A program made the position numbers and the translations under genes. From an uncultured Christensenella sp. (GTDB lineage Bacteria; Bacillota; Clostridia; Christensenellales; Borkfalkiaceae), in assembly GCA_910578655.1 (NCBI GenBank), contig CAJTQE010000054.1, forward strand, positions 1-12,807: 12,807 bases of DNA, given 5' to 3'. Below are positions 6,046-11,405 of the stretch, piece by piece. Each line of letters starts with the position of its first letter. Position 1 is the stretch's first letter. The notes beneath the pieces are model-generated. The model was given only the letters and a program-made list of their open reading frames with translations. It had not been told where the DNA came from and made no database searches.

Positions 6046-8241
6046 TTATTGCCAGTTTACCGTAGCTTCGCCGGTATTACTTGAAGGAGAAATATAAGTA
6101 TGGTTCATACCGCTTTCCCAAGTAACATTTCCTGCGCCGTCTATCTTAACGAATTTGTATTCGATTTTGGTATCTGCCGGAACGCTGATGTCAAAGAACC
6201 ATGTCGGATAAACACCGATTGTCGGAGTGTCATTGAACAACGGGCCTATTGCCTTTGAAACATCCCACGCACCCAATTCGGGAACATTACCTACAATGTA
6301 GACATTTACTCCGTAATTTGTTGTTGCGTTATTGACCTTGAAGCGTACCGATACCTGTGAACCGGATAAAACCTTAAAGCCGCTGAATGCCGCACTTTCT
6401 ACTCCTGTGGAAGTAGTAACTACAACATCAACATCGCCCACAACGCCCGTAGGAACGACTACCTTTATAAGGCTGTCAGACCACGAAACGATTTGAGCAT
6501 TTTCAACGCCGAAAGCAACACTACCTACATTAGAGCCAAATCCACGACCCGTAATAGTTATAGTATTACCTGCCTTGCTCATCTTCGGGTTTATATTACC
6601 GATTATAGGCGAATCGTTATCGTCTGCCGTATATTCCCATACAGCAACTTGACCTGCGCCAAGATAGTAGTCAGATACTTTTCCCTTTGTTACGGAAATA
6701 TTGCCGCCGCCGAGCAAGTTGCCAAGCACGTCGTTATATGTTCCGTTGGGAAGGCTTGAAAGTAATCCTTCTAACTGATAACCTGTACTCTGATTTCTGT
6801 TAATTGCCGTCATAACTACGTTATTGCCGAAAACTCTTTCATATACATAAACGTCGTCATTGAGCCATCTTTCCTGTGTCGAGCCATAAGCAAGAGCCGG
6901 ATTAGACTTACGCAAAGGAGCAAGTTTGGAAATAATCTGATAAGCTCTTGAAGTCTGGTCGAAACTTGTCATATCTGCACGGTTATAAGGGTCACTCTTA
7001 CCGCCTGCGGCATCGCTCATATATTGTTCAGTTCCGTAATAAACGCAAGGAATACCACGGGAAGTCATCTGCAACGCAAATGCGATGTCCAAAGTTAATT
7101 TGTTGTTTCCTGCTTCCGTCATAAAACGAGATTGGTCATGGTTGTCCAAGAAAGTAACTTGGTCGTTGATACAGTCATAATCCTGTTCCATATCCATCAT
7201 CGTATTATGAAAATCTTTCATTGTGTAACCGCTTGTTAAAGCGTTAGCCAACGCACTGCGAACTGCGGTGTTATATCTGAAATCCAAAAGGCTCATACCG
7301 CTTTCGTTCGCAAAGTTCTCCATATTAGGTTCGGAAGTCGTAGCGCTGTGCGACCACTCGCCAAAGATGAATACGGGCTTATAGTCATAAATGCTATTTA
7401 CCCAGTTTTTCTGCCAACCCAATGACATATGTTTTACTGCATCAACACGGATGCCGTCTACACCTGCATCAAGCCAAACTTTTATTGCATCTTTTAAGTA
7501 TTGGTCTGTTATTGCGTTTTGCTGATTTAAATCGGCTAAACCGAATAACGGCGCATAAACCGTATGTTCCCAAGTATCAAATTCCGCCCATTGGTCAGAT
7601 ACATGATTAAATACGCCTTTCGTATCGTCGCTGTATGTACTTACCAATTCTCCGTTTTTATAGAGCGCACCGTCGTTCGGCTGTTTAATTCCGTCATAAA
7701 CCGCAAACGAAGTATGGTTAGGCGCAAAGTCTATAATTACTTTTATATCTTTGCTGTGGGCAGTAGATACAAGAGTTGTAAATTCTTCCATAGTTCCGAA
7801 ATACTGATTCGGCAAGAAGAAATCACGACCCCAATATCCGTGATAAGGAGCGCAACCGTTTGAAGGGTCAATGTAATCGCTGTTCTGAACGGGAGAAGAA
7901 ATCCAAATTGCGCTTACGCCCATATTTGTGAAATATCCCTCGTTAATCTTTTGTGTAATGCCTACCCAATCTCCGCCGTGATACTTTTTCAAATTGTTTT
8001 TATCATAAATTTCTCCCGACGGATTGTTCGATGAGTCGCCGTCAACAAAACGGTCAGTAACAATTTGATAAATTACATCCGTTGACATACTTGAATTGTT
8101 TTCAACGCTTGCATCGTCTATCGCCTTGCTTGCCGCAAATGCTGATAAAGGCATCATTGTTACCAACGTAATAATTGCAAACAACAATGCAATAATGGCA
8201 CCCACCACAGAGTACAACAACTTTCTTTGCTTTAAATGCAT
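6046..8241 (-). CDS. Secreted five-domain GH13 alpha-amylase/CGTase-like enzyme with IPT/TIG and CBM20 domains
   Basis: The enzyme hydrolyses or transglycosylates alpha-1,4-glucan outside the cell. The ATG at 8241 (731 aa) is preceded by GGGGGT. The frame extends 4 codons to a TTG, which would sit on that site. A signal peptide spans residues 1 to about 37 (LSAFA/AS). The (beta/alpha)8 domain starts at DVIYQIVTDRF (55-65) and shows the GH13 regions: DFAPNH (171-176), GIRVDAVKH (263-271, nucleophile Asp267), FIFGEW (291-296, acid/base Glu295) and FLDNHD (364-369, Asp369). Domain C runs to about 537. An IPT/TIG domain follows (about 544-625, GRGFGSNVG), then CBM20 (about 629-731) with the starch-binding tryptophans of GAWD (659) and TWESG (708). 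This A/B/C/D/E layout is that of cyclodextrin glucanotransferases and maltogenic alpha-amylases. The central aromatic site reads PLFGLADL, with Phe rather than the usual CGTase Tyr, so specificity is open. Last gene of its operon. Confidence 0.93.
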   Translation of the reverse strand: MHLKQRKLLYSVVGAIIALLFAIITLVTMMPLSAFAASKAIDDASVENNSSMSTDVIYQIVTDRFVDGDSSNNPSGEIYDKNNLKKYHGGDWVGITQKINEGYFTNMGVSAIWISSPVQNSDYIDPSNGCAPYHGYWGRDFFLPNQYFGTMEEFTTLVSTAHSKDIKVIIDFAPNHTSFAVYDGIKQPNDGALYKNGELVSTYSDDTKGVFNHVSDQWAEFDTWEHTVYAPLFGLADLNQQNAITDQYLKDAIKVWLDAGVDGIRVDAVKHMSLGWQKNWVNSIYDYKPVFIFGEWSHSATTSEPNMENFANESGMSLLDFRYNTAVRSALANALTSGYTMKDFHNTMMDMEQDYDCINDQVTFLDNHDQSRFMTEAGNNKLTLDIAFALQMTSRGIPCVYYGTEQYMSDAAGGKSDPYNRADMTSFDQTSRAYQIISKLAPLRKSNPALAYGSTQERWLNDDVYVYERVFGNNVVMTAINRNQSTGYQLEGLLSSLPNGTYNDVLGNLLGGGNISVTKGKVSDYYLGAGQVAVWEYTADDNDSPIIGNINPKMSKAGNTITITGRGFGSNVGSVAFGVENAQIVSWSDSLIKVVVPTGVVGDVDVVVTTSTGVESAAFSGFKVLSGSQVSVRFKVNNATTNYGVNVYIVGNVPELGAWDVSKAIGPLFNDTPTIGVYPTWFFDISVPADTKIEYKFVKIDGAGNVTWESGMNHTYISPSSNTGEATVNWQ

Positions 8242-8258
8242 ACTTACCCCCAAAAATT

Positions 8259-8597
8259 TTAATTTTTATTTTCACGCAGACTAATAATTTCTTGTACAAA
8301 TAAACCGGCTGAAATTAAGTCATCTGCGAAGAAAATCGAATTATAATTATGAAACCCGTTAGGTCGAACTCGCAATTTATTATTGTGGTCATCAAACATT
8401 TCAATTTCTTTTTGCTCACGAGATGCTTGCTCGAACACCTCTATCGGACAATAGAAATTTCTCTCTGCTTTAAAATCTTTCATAAAATGCAAACAAGCGA
8501 TGTCGCCGTGCCGATTACAAAATACAGCAACTTGTCCACCGTTAGCTGATTTTAATTGTTCGCTATTTAACCACTCAAATTCATTTTCAAGTATCAT
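8259..8597 (-). CDS. Unrecognised 112-aa protein, first gene of the amylase operon
   Basis: This small acidic soluble protein of no family I recognise starts MILENEFEWLNSEQLKSANG. A TTG nine bases upstream (8606) is in frame but lies against the operator, so the ATG at 8597 is preferred. Neither has a Shine-Dalgarno sequence. The predicted transcript start (about 8626) leaves a leader of only ~29 nt, made almost wholly of the operator palindrome. The N-terminus ends in LNSEQLKSANGG, which loosely matches the double-glycine leader of secreted peptides, though the remaining ~91 residues are long for a bacteriocin. Three Cys and several His are scattered after the Gly-Gly. It lies 17 nt upstream of the amylase gene and shares its promoter and operator, so it should be made when starch is available. 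Function unknown. Confidence 0.72.
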   Translation of the reverse strand: MILENEFEWLNSEQLKSANGGQVAVFCNRHGDIACLHFMKDFKAERNFYCPIEVFEQASREQKEIEMFDDHNNKLRVRPNGFHNYNSIFFADDLISAGLFVQEIISLRENKN

Positions 8598-8607
8598 ACA
8601 TCGCAAT

Positions 8608-8625
8608 TAGTTAATCGATTAACTA
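8608..8625. promoter_or_regulatory. LacI-type operator at the amylase operon
   Basis: The perfect 18-bp palindrome TAGTTAATCGATTAACTA is identical to the core of the palindrome at 2993-3014. It starts where transcription from the adjacent promoter should begin, as at the lipoprotein gene, so the same repressor probably binds both. Confidence 0.86.
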
Positions 8626-8632
8626 CACTTAT

Positions 8633-8660
8633 ATTGTACCCCATTTCCAAAATTTGTCAA
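8633..8660 (-). promoter_or_regulatory. Promoter of the amylase operon
   Basis: On the minus strand TTGACA (8660-8655) and TACAAT (8638-8633) are separated by 16 bp, with the operator immediately downstream. It is slightly weaker than the lipoprotein promoter (one -10 mismatch and a short spacer). Confidence 0.75.
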
Positions 8661-8836
8661 TACTTTTTTTAAAAACAATTTTGGTAAAATACACAAAAAC
8701 TTGTCGAATTTTGACCAAAAAAAAGCGATATAATTTTAAATATAGCATAATCTTTTATAATATTTAATAAATGCTAAACATAGCAGTATTTTTATTTTTT
8801 TAAAGATTATACTTCAATTAGTGGTTGGAGATAATA
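8661..8836. other. AT-rich intergenic region between amylase operon and XRE remnant
   Basis: It is very AT-rich with long A and T runs. A TATAAT at 8729-8734 has no well-spaced -35 partner: TTGTCG is 22 bp and TTGACC 12 bp away. A 9-bp inverted repeat, ATAATCTTT (8747-8755) / AAAGATTAT (8802-8810), brackets the middle and could be an operator or simple AT-rich coincidence. No coding capacity seen. Confidence 0.4.
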
Positions 8837-9075
8837 ATGAAACTTGAAGATGCTGTTATATTGCGAATAGAGCAGTTATGTCTTGAAAGAAATATGACAA
8901 AATATGACTTATTTAAAGCAAGCGGTGTTCCGCAAAGCACTTTAAATCGATAAAAAAGAAACGAAGCGGGTCAGTTAAAGTCAGTACACTTTACGGCATT
9001 TGCGAAGGTTTTAATATTTCTCTTGAAGAGTTTTTCCATTCTCCATTATTTAAACGTGAAAACATTATAGACTAA
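8837..9075 (+). pseudogene. Frameshifted XRE-family HTH regulator
   Basis: TTGGAG at 8825-8830 precedes an ATG giving MKLEDAVILRIEQLCLERNM then TKYDLFKASGVPQSTLNR, the first half of a Cro/C1-type HTH. It hits TAA at 8951-8953. The frame shifted by one base continues VKVSTLYGICEGFNISLEEF and FHSPLFKRENIID to a stop at 9075, the classic second half of the same small (about 78-aa) domain. One missing base next to the A6 run at 8952-8957 explains the break. The bases also fit KNEAGQ-type wording in a third frame, so more than one indel is possible. Either a decayed gene or an assembly error in a homopolymer. A terminator follows. Confidence 0.78.
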
Positions 9076-9083
9076 TCATAAAA

Positions 9084-9114
9084 ATAGCGCAACGGCAAAT
9101 TGTCGTTGCGCTAT
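9084..9114 (+). terminator. Hairpin terminator after the XRE remnant
   Basis: The 13-nt arms ATAGCGCAACGGC and GTCGTTGCGCTAT pair (one G-U) around a 5-nt loop, followed by CTATATATT. The strong stem is placed 8 nt after the stop codon. The U-tract is weak. Confidence 0.68.
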
Positions 9115-9273
9115 CTATATTAGGTCTGCACCAAAGAATTATTACGACGTGGCTGAAACTCATACGGCTTACTATCGTACTCGGATTAACTCGGAGCCTT
9201 CTTCGACCATTGTATGTGTTGCTCACGATAAATTATAAGGTTCTTATAACGGTGCGCCTTAATAACGAATTAC
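9115..9273. other. Non-coding segment, less AT-rich, with small repeats and possible closing stem
   Basis: No convincing gene. The ends GCACC (9128-9132) and GGTGC (9251-9255) could pair, with GG/CC flanking. Inside are a direct repeat ACTCGGA (9179-9185, 9189-9195) and a hairpin TTATAAG/CTTATAA (9233-9249). The plus strand is also open for about 40 codons without a start (reading NYYDVAETHTAYYRTRINSE), so a gene fragment is an alternative. It could be a structured RNA or a relic. Confidence 0.3.
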
Positions 9274-10083
9274 TTATTTGAACATTAAATCTTTAAATCT
9301 GTAAGTTAAATAATGAAATTCCTCAACCATTGTATTATCTTCTTTTGTCATAAGTAAGAAGTGTAACTCGTAATCCTGCTCTGTTTTGTGTAATTCAAAT
9401 AATTCTATATAGGTATTCAACGGATTAATTTCTTCTTCCAATATTTCCACATCGGTCAAAATAATCGTTTCTTCTCCGTCCAATTCAAGGTAAATGGCGT
9501 TACCTTTTTTATCTACCTCTGTAATATATGTTTCAGAAAATAAATCTTCTAACGAATCAATATAATCATGCTTTTTGAACTGTTCCGAAATAGTTAATCC
9601 GGCAGTGGCATTTAATGAATCTTCAAGACTTTTTTCTAATACTTTAATCGCCGCCTCAGTTTTCGCATCCGCATACTCAATGATTGCTTTTTTCACTTTC
9701 GGTTCTGCGTATCCCATAGCAAGTAACCGTTTGTCTTTTACTTGCTCTAAAATTTCTTGTGGCAGATGAGATATTACTCTTAACCTATTTATATATTGAG
9801 ATAAAAAATCGTTTTCGGGAGAGTGTGTTTCTTTTTCCAACGAATACTCGCAATAGTCATTATAAAAATTAAACGTAGCCGGCAATATCATAAATCTCAA
9901 TTCATTTTCTTTATCCGACAAATTAAACTTTGTTTTTACAGTTAAAATGTCAGACTTATAAACACCCTCACAGCTATCGTTCAAAAAAAATATTGGTAAT
10001 GTTCTTTTTGCTCTTGAATCAACCGAAAATCGAACTTCATTAAGGTCAAGGTCATTTTTAAGTTCCTTTGTTAATATTTTCAT
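9274..10083 (-). CDS. DUF4085-like protein
   Basis: The protein has 269 aa from the ATG at 10083 (AGAGGT, about 8 nt upstream). An in-frame ATG at 10125 overlaps the end of the previous gene and adds 14 residues with no better signal. It begins MKILTKELKNDLDL, has a helical charged middle (about 95-170: LPQEILEQVKDKRLLAMGY, then an Ala/Glu/Lys-rich stretch), and a beta-rich C-terminus (about 175-269). The C-terminus has the order HDYIDSLED, AIYLELDGEE, ILTDVEILEEE, YIELFELHK, YELHFLL and FKDLMF. That order resembles DUF4085 proteins, which start M(K)xxTKE and end with an ELHxLL and an acidic F motif, but I judged this from memory. No signal peptide, so cytosolic. It follows the SLOG-type gene by 22 nt and is cotranscribed with it. 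Function unknown. Confidence 0.72.
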   Translation of the reverse strand: MKILTKELKNDLDLNEVRFSVDSRAKRTLPIFFLNDSCEGVYKSDILTVKTKFNLSDKENELRFMILPATFNFYNDYCEYSLEKETHSPENDFLSQYINRLRVISHLPQEILEQVKDKRLLAMGYAEPKVKKAIIEYADAKTEAAIKVLEKSLEDSLNATAGLTISEQFKKHDYIDSLEDLFSETYITEVDKKGNAIYLELDGEETIILTDVEILEEEINPLNTYIELFELHKTEQDYELHFLLMTKEDNTMVEEFHYLTYRFKDLMFK

Positions 10084-10105
10084 AAACTTTACCTCTTTTT
10101 TAATT

Positions 10106-10570
10106 TTATATTTCCCAACCGTCAATCACACTTACGATTGGCTTTTTCTTTTTAAAAGCATATTCGCAAGCCGTATATGCACCACCATAATGAGTCATAA
10201 CTCCTGCAACAATAAAATCAACTTTATCTACTAAACATTTATTGGTTTCAATAATAGCTAAACGTTTTGGTACACTTCTTTCTAACAAATAAATACTATC
10301 GTCAAAATATTTAGGAAGAATAAACGTATTGTCGTTTTCAACAGATGCTTCGGGGATATACGAAAGCACCATTGTATTCCTAATTTGCGGATAACAGCCT
10401 TTTAATTCAAATATCAAAGAGCTACAAAAAGCATCAAAGTCGCCACGAAAACCTGAATAGAATTGCGTAACCCCCTTGTCCTCTATTAGGTCTAAAATTG
10501 TTTTTAACAGTTTTTCCCTATACGGTTCTACACTCATATTTCGATGTCCGAAAAAAGCACAAGATTTCAT
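10106..10570 (-). CDS. SLOG-fold (YspA/DUF1273-like) nucleotide-ligand-binding family protein
   Basis: A 154-aa protein, full length for this family. It starts MKSCAFFGHRNM. FFGHR (6-10) is the hallmark first strand/loop, followed by FYSGFRGDFDAFCSSL (37-52), the Rossmann-like glycine loop with the conserved Asp pair. Then come YPQIRNTMVLSYIP, FDDSIYLLERSVPKRLAIIE, VDKVDFIVAGV and the GGAY motif (129-132) with EYAFKKKKP. SLOG proteins are thought to bind nucleotide-derived ligands, and several branches occur in conflict and phage-defence loci. No specific reaction can be assigned. AAAGGG 8 nt before the ATG is the ribosome binding site. It is first gene of a two-gene operon with the DUF4085-like protein and divergent from the double-HTH regulator, which probably controls it. 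Confidence 0.85.
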   Translation of the reverse strand: MKSCAFFGHRNMSVEPYREKLLKTILDLIEDKGVTQFYSGFRGDFDAFCSSLIFELKGCYPQIRNTMVLSYIPEASVENDNTFILPKYFDDSIYLLERSVPKRLAIIETNKCLVDKVDFIVAGVMTHYGGAYTACEYAFKKKKPIVSVIDGWEI

Positions 10571-10705
10571 TTAATAACCCTTTAATTGCATACACTAATA
10601 GCACATACACATTGCGTATTGTCGTTTTGGCGTTATCAATATTATAGAATAAAAATAGCGACAATGCAAACTGCTTATTGTCTAATAGAGCAAAGGGTTA
10701 TCAAG
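10571..10705. promoter_or_regulatory. Divergent promoter/operator region between SLOG gene and double-HTH regulator
   Basis: The two genes carry mirror-image leaders: ATAACCCTTT (10574-10583) and AAAGGGTTAT (10692-10701), each containing the ribosome binding site of its gene. Inside them, ATTGTCG (10618-10624) is inverted as CGACAAT (10659-10665) and partly repeated as ATTGTCT (10677-10683). AT-rich candidate -10 boxes lie between the first two (TATTAT/TATAGA near 10640). This suits an operator for the adjacent regulator acting on both genes. I cannot fix the promoters with certainty. Confidence 0.55.
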
Positions 10706-11170
10706 GTGGCAATTTCAAAAGAGTTTCAAAACAGATTTATCGAATTGATTAGCGATATTGAAGTTAAAAGTAAAGATAAAAAAGCTGAAATTATTGGTAT
10801 AAATCGTTCAACTTTTTCTAATGCCTTTAACTACGGTATCGTTCCCAAGACGCCCTCTTTAATCCGTATTGCAGATTATTTCAATATTTCGGTTGAGTTC
10901 CTAATTGCCATAACAGACGACGAATACTTCGACCACTCCAAATCCCCCAAAAGTTTTATAGAGCGTTTGGAAGAATTACGAATTGAAAGAAACATCAAAA
11001 CTAAATACGAATTATCACAAAAAATACTTATACACCGAAACAATATCGCACAATGGTATAAATTAAATTGCTTACCATTAATTGATGATTTAATTATAAT
11101 TGCAAAACATTTCAATGTTTCAGTTGACTACTTGCTCGGAAGAACTGACGATAGAACGCCGTATAAATAA
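10706..11170 (+). CDS. Regulator with two tandem XRE-type HTH domains
   Basis: The protein has 154 aa from a GTG at 10706, which has AAAGGG 8 nt upstream. The frame is open to 10586, but the earlier ATG codons lie in the operator region without ribosome binding sites. Two Cro/C1-type domains follow one another. Residues about 4-72 include KAEIIGINRSTFSNAFNYG and IRIADYFNISVEFLIAITDD. Residues about 83-150 include YELSQKILIHRNNIAQWYKL and IIAKHFNVSVDYLLGRTDD. The matching endings (FNISVEFL..TDD and FNVSVDYL..TDD) show an internal duplication. Most relatives have one HTH followed by another domain. A single chain with two HTH units could bind an operator as a pseudo-dimer or join two sites. It is divergent from the SLOG/DUF4085-like operon and most likely represses it. 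The last residues (GRTDDRTPYK) are typical of the family end, so the gene looks complete. Confidence 0.85.
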   Translation: MAISKEFQNRFIELISDIEVKSKDKKAEIIGINRSTFSNAFNYGIVPKTPSLIRIADYFNISVEFLIAITDDEYFDHSKSPKSFIERLEELRIERNIKTKYELSQKILIHRNNIAQWYKLNCLPLIDDLIIIAKHFNVSVDYLLGRTDDRTPYK

Positions 11171-11173
11171 AAA

Positions 11174-11197
11174 GATGTCGCTCCCTTGCGAGAACGA
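11174..11197 (+). terminator. Weak hairpin after the double-HTH regulator
   Basis: TGTCG-CTC pairs with GAG-AA-CGACA (two-base bulge) around a 6-nt loop, 4 nt after the stop codon. There is no U-run after it, so it may end transcription poorly or be part of the larger structure that follows. Confidence 0.4.
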
Positions 11198-11222
11198 CAC
11201 CGTAGAATATACCGTTCGTCGC

Positions 11223-11338
11223 CAAGTTGTCAGACTAATTTACATTTCTCGTTGAGATTTGTAAGCGATTATTAGAGTATAGTTCTACCATTACTATACT
11301 CAACGAGATAAAAATTATTAAATTAGTCTGACGGTTTG
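11223..11338 (+). ncRNA. Nested inverted repeats: candidate structured RNA
   Basis: The outer arms 11223-11242 and 11319-11338 pair over 20 positions. Fourteen are perfect (GTCAGACTAATTTA with TAAATTAGTCTGAC). The outer six pair only as plus-strand RNA, because three are G-U. Inside lies TCTCGTTGAG (11247-11256) with CTCAACGAGA (11299-11308). At the tip is GAGTATAGT (11275-11283) with ACTATACTC (11293-11301) around a 9-nt loop. The last two helices compete for CTC at 11299-11301. No open reading frame of note and no family recognised. It lies after the double-HTH gene, so it could be its 3' UTR, an independent RNA, or DNA-level cruciform/recombination ends. Confidence 0.5.
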
Positions 11339-11376
11339 TATTTTAGCAAATAATAGATTTTTTGTCAATAAAAAGT

Positions 11377-11400
11377 AGCTCTCACAAAAATGTGAGAGCT
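11377..11400. terminator. Bidirectional terminator after the sigma/DNA-binding-repeat gene
   Basis: The perfect 10-bp arms AGCTCTCACA and TGTGAGAGCT surround an AAAA loop. The minus-strand RNA continues ACTTTTTATTG. On the plus strand TTTATTTTA follows. It is 5 nt beyond the stop codon at 11406 and can also stop transcription coming from the regulator side. Confidence 0.87.
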
Positions 11401-11405
11401 TTATT

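Noticed and set aside
7564..7863. 99-codon plus-strand frame inside the amylase gene
   Set aside because: It is antisense to the conserved GH13 catalytic domain and has no start signals.
8102..8299. 65-codon frame (MYKKLLVCVKIKIKIF...) overlapping the amylase start
   Set aside because: It is a different frame of the signal-peptide region and lacks a ribosome binding site. The amylase frame is certain.
10586..10705. 40-residue N-terminal extension of the double-HTH regulator
   Set aside because: The ATG codons there have no ribosome binding site and the region carries the symmetric operator-like repeats. The GTG at 10706 has AAAGGG at good spacing.
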